NCBI GenBank assembly: GCA_902802805.1
Contig: CADCNE010000009.1
Span: forward strand, 1-47,157
Length of the DNA stretch: 47,157 nucleotides
Source of the DNA: an uncultured Eubacteriales bacterium
Lineage (GTDB): Bacteria; Bacillota; Clostridia; Christensenellales; CAG-138
Reading direction: 5' to 3'
A program made the position numbers and the translations under genes. Of the stretch, positions 35,001-42,002 are shown piece by piece. The notes under the pieces were generated by a model. It saw nothing but the letters and a program-made list of their open reading frames with translations. It ran no database searches and was not told where the DNA came from. Numbering within the stretch: position 1 is the stretch's first letter; every line of letters begins with the position of its first letter.

Positions 35001-35453
35001 GTGGACGCTCCCGGGGACGCCTACGTGCCCAAGGGCTTCGTAAACGGGGAGCTGCAGCGCATGGCCATGTACAAGCGCATCGCCGAGATCGAGGACATGG
35101 ACATGTTCGACGACATGTACGACGAGTTCACCGACCGGTACGGGGACCTGCCGGACAGCGTGGAGCGGCTGATGCGGCTCTCCCTCATCAAGCATCTTGG
35201 GGCCCGGGCCGGGTTCCAGTCCGTCACCGTGAAGCCCGGGAAGGCCACCTTGAAATACGACCCCAGCGCCCGGCCAGACGGGGGCAGGCTCCTGCTCGCT
35301 TTGTCGGGCGAGCAGGGGGCCCGGCTCCTTGCCGGGGACCCGGCGGCCGTGGAGGTGGCCGTGAAGGGCCGCAGCGCGGACGATTTCGTAAAAAAACTGC
35401 CACAATTTCTTTCCATTCTGGCGGATTGCAACCGGTCGGACGAAAGAGTATAA
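32013..35453 (+). CDS. mfd: Transcription-repair coupling factor Mfd
   Basis: DNA translocase that removes stalled RNA polymerase and recruits UvrA. The 1146 residues include an N-terminal UvrB-homology part (GYERVDMLEGPGQVALRGDI, then LDVFPPQGED), and an RNA polymerase interaction domain around LTVGDYVVHEAHGVGRFVGV. RecG-like helicase motifs are Walker A GDVGYGKTEVAI (from Gly626), the DEEH box at residues 727-730, TMTATPIPRTLNMAM and RGRVGRSNRIAYAYF. The C-terminal TRCF domain begins near PKGFVNGELQRMAMYKRIAE. Family length is normal. The stop codon overlaps the -10 box of the next promoter. Confidence 0.97.
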   Translation: MKEILQNQLKKDPAVVELLSGLKEGRGPAAVFSLPDAARAPVFAALSEERATLIVLDTEAAAIELYNEIKAYRSDALPFLPRELPLVHVQAAAPERRSQRLGVLSRLVLGVPTLIVTCAAALMERLAPPEAFISQVKVVKRGDTLPPRELLFDLVSAGYERVDMLEGPGQVALRGDILDVFPPQGEDPCRIEFFDDEVDQLRWFDVATQRSIRQTDRALLPPAFETPQPGARVRKALKALGDRAGFDREREDWAENRPTLGADVLLPLLYDEEASLHDYLPADCFRLVLEPDRVLEEGRTGRTLFLESVTAMLERGEGHPKQAKLLREDGHLTEVLNTRRTAAVYALFRTSRDLEHRMRVTFTLEGAPMYLGDMGELVRELKRFRQNGGSALLYGGESADALLSSLQDEIRCATADDLTRDPEPGEILILKESLPRGFLCPAQKLLVLTGAELFGKRLSRPRKKKSGLKFSDLTVGDYVVHEAHGVGRFVGVEQLTVENSTRDYLLLLYKGGDKLYIPTDQLDRIQKYMGSDREDAAPALSKLGGGEWQQKVQKARAAARKLAVDLAALYAKRASQQGFAFSPDTPWQRKLEASFPFEETPDQLRCIREVKADMESRRPMDRLLCGDVGYGKTEVAIRAAFKAVQDGKQAALLAPTTILAQQHFATISERFAAFPVTVGCLSRFQTPKERENVKKALATGELDMVIGTHALLAKDVKFKDLGLLIIDEEHRFGVNHKEQIKAMRSQVDVLTMTATPIPRTLNMAMTGVRDVSVIETPPENRFPVQTYVVEYTDAQIAAAIRRELSRGGQCFLVSNKVMGMESTLSHFQELVPEARFIMAHGQMPEHMLEQAMLSFIQREADVLLCSTIVESGVDIPNCNTLVVLDADKLGLAQLYQLRGRVGRSNRIAYAYFTVPQSRSLPEAAQKRLLAVREFTQFGAGYRLAMRDLEIRGAGSLLGAEQHGHLADVGYEYYCKLIRQAVNEATGREDSPLIDTAVDAPGDAYVPKGFVNGELQRMAMYKRIAEIEDMDMFDDMYDEFTDRYGDLPDSVERLMRLSLIKHLGARAGFQSVTVKPGKATLKYDPSARPDGGRLLLALSGEQGARLLAGDPAAVEVAVKGRSADDFVKKLPQFLSILADCNRSDERV

Positions 35454-35454
35454 T
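35426..35454 (+). promoter_or_regulatory. Promoter of the foldase gene, inside the mfd 3' end
   Basis: -35 TTGCAA (35426-35431) and a perfect -10 TATAAT (35449-35454) with a 17-bp spacer. The -10 includes the mfd stop codon. The expected start near 35461 makes the GTG at 35491 the better translation start of the next gene. Confidence 0.78.
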
Positions 35455-35490
35455 GGGGCAAAGCATATGGATAGAAAGGAAAAACTGACC

Positions 35491-36915
35491 GTGAGCAAGA
35501 AACTATTGGCTCTGTTGCTGTGCCTGGCGCTGACGCTGGGCATGGTGGGCTGCCTCGAAGAGAACAAACAGACGGAGGCCGCCCAGCCCGCGGCCACCGA
35601 GGCCACGACCACGGCCACGGCCGCCGACACCGCCGAGACCGACGAGCTGCCCGCCTTCAAGCTGGGGGACTTTACCGTCACCGTGGGCGAGGTGCGCAGC
35701 AGCTACAACACCATCGTGGAGTATATGAGCTACTACGGCATGGCCGCCCCCTCCACCGCCGAGGAGATCCAGCAGTATCGGGACATGATCATCGAGGACC
35801 TGCTCAACGCCAAGGTCCTGCCCTGGAAGGCCAAGGAGATGGGCGTGGAGCTCACCGAGGAGAAGAAGGCTGAGGTGGCAAAAGAGGTGGAGGAGCTCAT
35901 CGCCGAGTATGCCTCCGACTATCTGGAGGACGCCAAAGCGGAGCTCGGCGAGGACGCCGACGCGGCGGCCATCGCCCTGAAGGCCCGGGAGATCCTGGAG
36001 CAGGACGTGGCGGACTACTTCGGCTACCCCTTCGAGCAGTGGCTGAGCGAGGTCACCGCCTCCTATGAGGAGAACGCCCTGACGGAGCTGCTGCAGGAGA
36101 AGTTCAACGAGACCGTCACCGTGACCGAGGAGCAGGCCAAGGCCTGGTTCGACGCGGAGCTCCTCGACCAGCAGACCAGCTTCGACGGGGACTATACCGC
36201 CTACAAGACCCGGGCGGACGCCTATCTTTCCGGCGAGTCGGACGTGGCCCCCCTCTACACTCCCGAGGGATTCGGTCAGATGCAGATCATCACCGTGGAC
36301 GTGGACCAGGAGAACAGCGCCGCCTATTCGGCCAACGAGCTGGAGATGACCGGCCTCGAGGCGGAGTACGGGAAGCTGTTTTTGCGGGGCCTCGACGAGG
36401 ATAGGCAGGCCGAGATCATGGTCCGGTACGAGGAGCTGCTGGCGGAAAACACCGTCCTGCTGCAGAAGGATCGGGACAAGGCCGACCAGGTCCGGGCGGA
36501 CGCCCTCGCCGGCAAAGACTTCACGGAGATCTTCAACGCTTACTCCAACGAGGAGGGCGGCATGGGCTACTACGGCTACGCCGAGGGCGACGAGAGGCGC
36601 AACGGCGTGGTGACCTTCTACACCCTTGCCCAGGACGCCGACTGGCCGGAGCAGGTCTGGCAGGCCGCCTCGGCCCTGAAGGAGGGGGAGGTGTCGGAGC
36701 TTTTGCAGATCGACGACAGCTTCTATATCATCAAGCGCCTGGGGGACCTCTCTTCCACCAGCGCCGCCTTTGAGGACGACCCCGCGGCCTACACCGCCGC
36801 CGCCCTCGCCGACAAGCAGGCCGAGGAGTGGGACGCGGTCCAGGAGGACTGGACCCGTGAGGCCCGGAACGCCGCGGAGTTCTTCGAAGACAATTACGCG
36901 GGCGTGGGCCTCTGA
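35491..36915 (+). CDS. PrsA/SurA-like peptidylprolyl isomerase lipoprotein (foldase)
   Basis: Probably a membrane-anchored extracellular foldase. The GTG at 35491 (474 residues) has AAAGGA 10 nt upstream; an in-frame ATG at 35467 lies only about 6 nt past the likely transcript start. The signal peptide SKKLLALLLCLALTLGMVGC ends in a lipobox-like MVGC, then a Glu/Thr/Ala-rich linker. The SurA-N-like region runs from VGEVRSSYNTIVEYMSYYGM. The parvulin domain is recognised by GKDFTEIFNAYSNEEGGMGY, LKEGEVSELLQ and DSFYIIKRLGD. It depends on Lgt, also in this window, for lipidation. The acyltransferase gene follows with a one-base overlap. Confidence 0.83.
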   Translation: MSKKLLALLLCLALTLGMVGCLEENKQTEAAQPAATEATTTATAADTAETDELPAFKLGDFTVTVGEVRSSYNTIVEYMSYYGMAAPSTAEEIQQYRDMIIEDLLNAKVLPWKAKEMGVELTEEKKAEVAKEVEELIAEYASDYLEDAKAELGEDADAAAIALKAREILEQDVADYFGYPFEQWLSEVTASYEENALTELLQEKFNETVTVTEEQAKAWFDAELLDQQTSFDGDYTAYKTRADAYLSGESDVAPLYTPEGFGQMQIITVDVDQENSAAYSANELEMTGLEAEYGKLFLRGLDEDRQAEIMVRYEELLAENTVLLQKDRDKADQVRADALAGKDFTEIFNAYSNEEGGMGYYGYAEGDERRNGVVTFYTLAQDADWPEQVWQAASALKEGEVSELLQIDDSFYIIKRLGDLSSTSAAFEDDPAAYTAAALADKQAEEWDAVQEDWTREARNAAEFFEDNYAGVGL

Positions 36916-37685
36916 TGGGCGCCCCGTCTTTGAAAAGACCGGAGGTGGGCGACAAGCCCACCTCCTTCATCTATCGGGTACTGCGGTATCTCATCTGGCT
37001 CGGCTTCCCCAAGTGGGAGATGCAGGGCGTGGAGAACCTGCCGGAGGGGGCCTCGGTCATCGTGGGGAACCACAGCCAGATGTACGGGCCCGTGGCCGGG
37101 GAGCTGTATACCCCCGGGCGGCACTGGGTCTGGTGCGCCGGGGAGATGATGGACCGGGCGGAGGTGGCGGCCTACGCCTACCGGGATTTCTGGTCCAACA
37201 AGCCCCGGGCCCTGCGTTGGTTCTACCGGCTGATGAGCCATATGATCGTGCCCCTCGCTTTGTGCCTGTTCAACAACGCCCACACCATCGGCGTGTACCA
37301 CGACGCCCGGGTCATGTCCACCTTTCGGGAGTCGGTGCAGAAGCTGAAGGCCGGGGACCGGCTGGTGATCTTCCCCGAGTGCTACGAGGAGCACAACCAC
37401 ATCGTCCACGCCTTCCAGGACCGGTTCGCGGACCTGGGCCGCATGTACCATAGGCAGACCGGGGCCGTCCTCCCCTTCGTGCCCCTGTACGTGGCGCCGG
37501 AGCTGGGGGTGCTGACCTTCGGCCCGCCCGTTTTCTACGACCCCGCCGCCCCGGCGGAGGCGGAGCGAAAGCGCGTGGCGGCCGCCCTCATGGACCGGAT
37601 CACCGACATGGCCCTTGCTCTGCCGCCCCACACCGTGGTCCCCTATCCCAACGTGCCCCGGCGGGATTATCCCCGGAGCCGATAG
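36915..37685 (+). CDS. PlsC-like 1-acylglycerol-phosphate acyltransferase family protein
   Basis: A 256-residue LPLAT-fold protein. Block I reads VIVGNHSQMYGPVAGELY, where the catalytic HX4D motif has Gly in place of Asp. Block III is RLVIFPECYEEHN (usually FPEG), and block IV may be LPFVPLYVAPE. The order of blocks supports the fold, but the catalytic dyad is incomplete, so acyl transfer from acyl-ACP or acyl-CoA to a lysophospholipid is uncertain. The start overlaps the foldase stop by one base. A strong terminator follows. Confidence 0.78.
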   Translation: MGAPSLKRPEVGDKPTSFIYRVLRYLIWLGFPKWEMQGVENLPEGASVIVGNHSQMYGPVAGELYTPGRHWVWCAGEMMDRAEVAAYAYRDFWSNKPRALRWFYRLMSHMIVPLALCLFNNAHTIGVYHDARVMSTFRESVQKLKAGDRLVIFPECYEEHNHIVHAFQDRFADLGRMYHRQTGAVLPFVPLYVAPELGVLTFGPPVFYDPAAPAEAERKRVAAALMDRITDMALALPPHTVVPYPNVPRRDYPRSR

Positions 37686-37714
37686 CCGCCCTTTCCGCCG
37701 GAGGGCGGGTTTTT
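37686..37714 (+). terminator. Intrinsic terminator after the PlsC-like gene
   Basis: CCGCCCT (37686-37692) pairs with AGGGCGG (37702-37708), loop of 9 nt, followed by GTTTTT. It begins 1 nt after the stop codon. Confidence 0.85.
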
Positions 37715-37784
37715 CAAACGACCGTCCTCTAAGCGGGCCATTCGTAAAAGGCCCCTATAGCAGCCTGCTCATTCCACCCCCCGT

Positions 37785-37897
37785 TGTCATCCTGAGCCGC
37801 AGGCGAAGGATCTCAGAACGTAACAGCGTATACCGCGTAAAAGCAGCTCGTTTCGGCCAGCAACGTTCAGAGATCCTTCGCTTCGCTCAGGATGACA
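37785..37897. repeat. MITE-like inverted repeat, TGTCATCCTGAG family
   Basis: Terminal inverted repeats of 36-37 bp: the left arm starts TGTCATCCTGAG (37785-37821), and the right arm (37862-37897) is its near-exact complement, ending CTCAGGATGACA. Only a few positions differ, mainly in the CGCAGG / CGAAGC segment. About 40 bp lies between. The arm sequence with GAAGGATCT is one I recognise as recurring between genes in many bacterial genomes. No transposase is present. Confidence 0.85.
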
Positions 37898-37977
37898 TAT
37901 TTGTTTGTTGTCAGCGCTATAAACAGGGGGTTCTGCCATGAAGTCCCACCTTTTTAATATTTTTGGAAAAAAAGGTA

Positions 37978-38008
37978 TTGACTTTCCCCCTGGTGGAAGC
38001 TGTATAAA
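37978..38008 (+). promoter_or_regulatory. MerR-type promoter with 19-bp spacer and dyad operator
   Basis: -35 TTGACT (37978-37983) and -10 TATAAA (38003-38008) are separated by 19 bp, the overlong spacer typical of MerR-family control. The spacer holds the dyad CTTTCCCCCTGGTGGAAGC, resembling known MerR-family operators. It lies just ahead of the merR-like gene, so autoregulation is expected. Confidence 0.8.
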
Positions 38009-38033
38009 GGAGACGAAAGGACGGGCGACGGCC

Positions 38034-38678
38034 ATGAAGATACAACAGGTGGAGGAGCTGGTGGGCATCTCCAAGAAGAACATCCGCTTCTACGAGGCCG
38101 AGGGGCTCCTGAGCCCGGGCCGGGCCGAGAACGGCTATCGCTCCTACGGCCAGGGGGACGTGCTGCGGCTGAAGCAGATAAAGCTCCTCCGGAAGCTGGC
38201 CGTGCCCATCGAGGACATCCGCGGTCTGCTGCAGGGCGAGGGGTCGCTGGAGACCTGCCTCACGAAGCAGCTCAGGGAATACGACCGGCAGCGGGAAAGC
38301 CTCTCCGCCATGGAGGGCATGACCCGGGAGCTTTTGAGCCGCCCCGGCCTCACCCTGGAGGGATTGGACGCGGAGGGGTGCCTCGACAAGATCGAGCGCC
38401 TCGAAAAGGAGGGACAGAATTTTATGGACGTGTCGAAGAAGGACGTGCACCGGAAGAAGACCTCGGGGGCCGTGCTGGGGGCGGCCATCGTCATCGCCCT
38501 GCTGCTGCCCGTGGTGTTCGGGATACTGTGGGCCAACGGGCAGTCGCCCCTGCCCATCGGGATACTGCTTCTGATCGCGGGCGTGCCCGTGATCGTTATC
38601 ATCTGCATCGTAGCGGTGCTCATTCAACGCATCAAGGAGATCAAAGGAGGAGAAGAAGATGAAGCTGCTCAGTATTGA
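38034..38678 (+). CDS. Membrane-anchored MerR family transcriptional regulator
   Basis: The ATG at 38034 (MKIQQVEELVGISKKNIRFY) begins exactly at the MerR HTH and gives 214 residues; earlier in-frame codons lie upstream of the promoter. The winged HTH runs about 1-70, with YEAEGLLSPGRAENGYRSYG as the wing region. A helical linker to about 125 follows, then two membrane helices (about 144-167 and 173-198) and a short acidic tail. No metal-binding cysteine cluster is seen. Most MerR regulators are soluble, so the anchor is the notable feature. It overlaps the YbjQ gene by 20 bp. Confidence 0.88.
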   Translation: MKIQQVEELVGISKKNIRFYEAEGLLSPGRAENGYRSYGQGDVLRLKQIKLLRKLAVPIEDIRGLLQGEGSLETCLTKQLREYDRQRESLSAMEGMTRELLSRPGLTLEGLDAEGCLDKIERLEKEGQNFMDVSKKDVHRKKTSGAVLGAAIVIALLLPVVFGILWANGQSPLPIGILLLIAGVPVIVIICIVAVLIQRIKEIKGGEEDEAAQY

Positions 38679-39000
38679 CAACATTCCGGGCCAGCAGATC
38701 GAGGCCCTGGGCATGGTGAAGGGAGCCGTGGTGCAGACCAAGCACTTCGGCAAGGACTTTATGGCGGGCCTCAAGACCCTGGTGGGCGGCGAGATCGCGG
38801 CCTACACGGAGATGCTCAACGAGGCCCGGCAGATCGCCGTGAAGCGCATGGTGGACGAAGCCAAGACCCTGGACGCCGACGCCATCGTGGGCATCCGCTA
38901 CGGGTCCGCCCAGGTCATGCAGGGGGCCGCCGAGGTGCTGGCCTACGGCACGGCGGTGAAGATCGTGGGCCCCGCTAAGGAAGGAACGGTGCGGCTGTGA
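38659..39000 (+). CDS. YbjQ/UPF0145 family protein
   Basis: A 113-residue member of the YbjQ (DUF74, heavy-metal-binding-like) family, which forms pentameric rings in known structures; the function is not established. The pattern is IPGQQIEALGMVKGAVVQTK, EMLNEARQIAVKRMVDEAKT, LDADAIVGIRYGSAQV and AYGTAVKIV. AGGAG lies upstream. It overlaps the MerR gene by 20 bp and the protease gene by 4 bp, so the three products are probably made together. Confidence 0.88.
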   Translation: MKLLSIDNIPGQQIEALGMVKGAVVQTKHFGKDFMAGLKTLVGGEIAAYTEMLNEARQIAVKRMVDEAKTLDADAIVGIRYGSAQVMQGAAEVLAYGTAVKIVGPAKEGTVRL

Positions 39001-39785
39001 GCGTGCCGGCCCTGTCCATGGCGCTCATGGCCGCGGCCATGGTGTTCGCCTTCGGGGCGCCCTTCGTGCTCCTGTTCCATTATAAGAAGCGGGGCGCCCA
39101 GGTGCTGCCCTTCTTCATCGGCTGCGCCGTGTTCGTCGTCTTCGCCCTCATATTGGAGGCCCTGGTCCACAACATCGTGCTCAAGGGCCTGCCCGTGGGG
39201 GAGAAGATCATGGGGAACACCCTGCTCTACGCCCTCTACGGCGGGCTTATGGCGGGCCTGTTTGAAGAAACGGGCCGGTTCCTGGCCTTCAAGACCGTGC
39301 TGAAAAGCAGGCTGGACAACGATAGGAACGCCCTCATGTACGGGGCGGGCCACGGCGGCATCGAGTGCATCCTGATGCTGGGCTTCGCCTACGCCAGCAA
39401 CCTCATCATGTCCGTGATGATCAACGCGGGCCTGGCGGACAAGCTGACCGCGGGGCTCTCCGGGGACATGCTGGCCGAGATCGAGGCCGTCTTCGGCACC
39501 CTGACCGGCACCCCGCCCACCACCTACCTTCTGGCCGTGGTGGAGCGGTGCGCGGCCCTCGTCACCCACATCTCCCTCTCCGTGCTGGTGTGGTTCGCCG
39601 CCAAGAAGCCCGGGAAGGGCTGGCTCTTCCCCCTGGCGATCCTCCTGCACGCCATCCTGGACGGCCTCACGGTGATCCTGGCCGCCCGCCTTCCCGTCGT
39701 CGCGGTGGAGGGCTGCCTGGTGGTCATAGCGGCGGTGCTCGCCGGTATCGCCTGCATCGTCTGGAAGCGGAACGCGGAAGTGTAA
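38997..39785 (+). CDS. YhfC family intramembrane metalloprotease-like protein
   Basis: A 262-residue polytopic membrane protein with about seven helices, starting at GTG inside the YbjQ stop. GLFEETGRFLAFK with the Glu pair (90-91), and MYGAGHGGIECILML (His119, Glu123) match the YhfC branch of glutamic/CPBP-type intramembrane proteases. A later FPLAILLHAILDGLTVIL gives another conserved His and Asp. The family assignment is from motifs. Acting on the neighbouring membrane-anchored MerR protein is a hypothesis. Confidence 0.83.
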   Translation: MSVPALSMALMAAAMVFAFGAPFVLLFHYKKRGAQVLPFFIGCAVFVVFALILEALVHNIVLKGLPVGEKIMGNTLLYALYGGLMAGLFEETGRFLAFKTVLKSRLDNDRNALMYGAGHGGIECILMLGFAYASNLIMSVMINAGLADKLTAGLSGDMLAEIEAVFGTLTGTPPTTYLLAVVERCAALVTHISLSVLVWFAAKKPGKGWLFPLAILLHAILDGLTVILAARLPVVAVEGCLVVIAAVLAGIACIVWKRNAEV

Positions 39786-39800
39786 ATACGTACCATAACG

Positions 39801-39835
39801 CAGGAGCGGAGGGGTTTCCCTCCGCTCCTGTATTT
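39801..39835. terminator. Bidirectional intrinsic terminator
   Basis: CAGGAGCGGAGGG (39801-39813) pairs perfectly with 39818-39830, loop GTTT, followed by TATTT. It ends the MerR-YbjQ-YhfC operon and may also serve the convergent NlpC/P60 gene. Confidence 0.88.
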
Positions 39836-39862
39836 CATGTCGAAGATGATTCGCCAGAGGCG

Positions 39863-41866
39863 TCAGCCCCAGATCCTGTACGCCATCAGGAAGTGCTCGG
39901 TCCAGTAGTTGGTGGACACGCTGGAACGGATGACCACGCAGCCGGCGGAGCTGCTGGCGTCGATCATGCGGCCGCCGCCCATGTAGATGCCCACGTGGCC
40001 CGTGGAGTCGCTGCTGCCGGAGAACACCAGGATGTCGCCCCGCTTGAGGTCGCTCATGCCCTCGATCCGGGTGTACTTGGAGCAGGTGCGCCAGCGGACG
40101 CTGGTCATGTAGCTGGGGTTGGCCCCCGCCTGCTTCAAACACCAGTAGACGAAGCCGGAGCAGTCGAAGCTGTCGGGCCCCTTGGCGCCCCGCACGTAGG
40201 GGCAGCCCACCCGGCTCTCCGCCGCGGCGATCATACCCTCGATGCCGCTGCCGTAGTTGCCCACGGGCTTCGATGCCTGGGGCGTGGCCGTGGGCTCCGC
40301 CGTGGCCTCAGGCTCGGGTTCGGGCGTGTTTTCCGCCGGCGCAGGGGTGTCCTGGGGGATGGACTCGGGGGTGGTCTCCACGTAGATGATGTCGGGATTG
40401 GGCACCCAATCTGTCTCCTGGGGCACGGGCGTGTAGGTTTCCGGCGCCTCCGTGGGCTTGGGCGTCGCTTTGGCCGTCGCCTTGGCCGTGGACTTGGTCT
40501 TCGACGTGGCCTTGGCCGTGGCTTTGGCGGTGGCCTTCGCGGTAGCCTTCGCTGTGGTCTTGGCGGTAGCTTTCGCCGTAGCCTTGGCGGTGGCCTTCGC
40601 CGTGGGTTTCGCCGTAGGCTTGGGCGTCGGCTTGGGCGTGGGTTTGGGCGTGGGCGAGGGCGTGGGCGTGGGGGCGGGGACCACCGAGTCGGACAGGAGC
40701 TTTCGGATGGTCTCCGATCCCATTTGGCCGTCCACGGCGAGGCCGTTGCGGCGCTGGAACTCCTCCACCGCCTTGACGGTGGGCTCCCGATAGTTGCCCG
40801 AGACCTGGTCAAACGTCAGATAGCCGTATTTATACAGCAGCCGCTGCAGGGCGGTCACGTCCTTGCCGCGGGCTCCCAGGGTGAAGGCGTGGGCGGACAC
40901 GTCCTCCTCGTTGAGCATCTCGATGGTGCCGAGGCTCAGGTTCCCGTCGGCCACCAGGCCGTTGTCTTCCTGAAAGCGGGAGACGGCCAGGGCCGTGAGC
41001 TTGCCGTAGACCCCGTCAGGCTGTATCACCAGATACCCCAGCTTCAGCAGCCGCTGCTGCCAGAAGAGGATCTGATCGGACTTGTCCCCGATGCGCATGT
41101 AGTTGGCCACGGGCTCGTCCCCGAAGAGGGTCTCCAGGATGGCGGAGTCCACGGAAGTGCCGTCCCCCAGCCGGTTGAGGGTCCGGAACCGGGCCACGGC
41201 CTGGGCGGTCTCCTCCCCGAAATAGCCGTCCGCCGGGATCGTCAGATACCCCAGCTCGATGAGCCGCTCCTGGATGCTCTCCACCTCCATGCCCTCGTCT
41301 CCGGGGAGCACGGCGTAGAGGGCGGCGTCCTCGGCCTTCAGCTTCAAAAAGGTGTCCTTGTCGCAGAGGCCCGTCACGGGCAGACCGTTGCGCCGCTGGA
41401 AGACGGAGACGGCGTTGGCGACGCCTGCGCCGTACAGGTCCTCCGGCTGCTCGAATTCAAGGTATTCGAGCGTCATCAGCCGGATCTGGATGTCCAGCAC
41501 GATGGGCGAACGCATGCCCGTGCCGATCACGTCCCCGTTCAGGGGGTTCAGGGTGGGCGTGGGCGTGGGCACCGCCGTGGGCACCGGCGAAGGCGTGGGC
41601 GAGGGCAGGGCCGTGGGCGCGGGGGTCGCTGTGACCGGCGCGGCGGTCCGATCCTGGATGGGCGGCGTGGGCGTCACCCGGACCACGTGCTCGTTGCGGT
41701 TGAGGTCCGGCTGCTCCACCGCCACGGCCAGGAAGGAGTCGTGCAGATACTCCCGGACGTACAGCCCCCCGGCCAGGATCAGGCCCAGCACCAAAATAGA
41801 CAGGAGCCAGACCAGCACCGCGGTGGTCTTGTTCCGTCCCTTCTTTTGCTGTGGCTGCTTCTCCAT
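39863..41866 (-). CDS. NlpC/P60 peptidoglycan hydrolase with four peptidoglycan-binding repeats
   Basis: A 667-residue surface enzyme. A basic N terminus and one membrane helix (about 15-39, TAVLVWLLSILVLGLILAGG) anchor it. A Pro/Thr linker follows, then about four PG_binding_1-type repeats (DIQIRLMTLEYLEF; ESIQERLIELGYLTI; LFWQQRLLKLGYLVI; TALQRLLYKYGYLTF). A Lys/Ala/Thr tract comes next, then a second acidic Pro-rich linker. The C-terminal NlpC/P60 domain has catalytic Cys569 in FDCSGFVYW and His624 in GHVGIYMGGG, so endopeptidase activity on stem peptides is likely. A -10-like TACAAT lies at 41894-41899 (minus) and AGGGGAGG-type purines precede the ATG. Confidence 0.92.
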   Translation of the reverse strand: MEKQPQQKKGRNKTTAVLVWLLSILVLGLILAGGLYVREYLHDSFLAVAVEQPDLNRNEHVVRVTPTPPIQDRTAAPVTATPAPTALPSPTPSPVPTAVPTPTPTLNPLNGDVIGTGMRSPIVLDIQIRLMTLEYLEFEQPEDLYGAGVANAVSVFQRRNGLPVTGLCDKDTFLKLKAEDAALYAVLPGDEGMEVESIQERLIELGYLTIPADGYFGEETAQAVARFRTLNRLGDGTSVDSAILETLFGDEPVANYMRIGDKSDQILFWQQRLLKLGYLVIQPDGVYGKLTALAVSRFQEDNGLVADGNLSLGTIEMLNEEDVSAHAFTLGARGKDVTALQRLLYKYGYLTFDQVSGNYREPTVKAVEEFQRRNGLAVDGQMGSETIRKLLSDSVVPAPTPTPSPTPKPTPKPTPKPTAKPTAKATAKATAKATAKTTAKATAKATAKATAKATSKTKSTAKATAKATPKPTEAPETYTPVPQETDWVPNPDIIYVETTPESIPQDTPAPAENTPEPEPEATAEPTATPQASKPVGNYGSGIEGMIAAAESRVGCPYVRGAKGPDSFDCSGFVYWCLKQAGANPSYMTSVRWRTCSKYTRIEGMSDLKRGDILVFSGSSDSTGHVGIYMGGGRMIDASSSAGCVVIRSSVSTNYWTEHFLMAYRIWG
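40452..40676 (-). repeat. Low-complexity coding tract (Lys-Ala-Thr-Ala and Pro-Thr-Pro-Lys repeats)
   Basis: About 12-nt period repeats coding KATAKATA-like units and then PTPKPTPK units inside the NlpC/P60 gene. Synonymous changes between units show it is not a fresh slippage product. The product is a long basic, extended spacer. Confidence 0.8.
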
Positions 41867-41942
41867 GGTCTGCCTCCCCTTTTCTTAAGAACTATTGTAG
41901 CGAAACAAGGGGCTTTTTGTGTTAACGGCCCGTAAACAAACT

Positions 41943-41978
41943 GCGGGAAACTTGCAACATTAGCATGAATTTTCCCGC
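41943..41978 (-). terminator. Possible terminator of the DUF6291 gene
   Basis: GCGGGAAA (41943-41950) pairs with TTTCCCGC (41971-41978) around a 20-nt loop. On the minus strand it is followed by AGTTTGTTT. It is a weak form, placed downstream of the DUF6291 gene and upstream of the NlpC/P60 gene. Confidence 0.4.
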
Positions 41979-42002
41979 GGCCTGCCAGGCTGTCCCAGGG
42001 GG

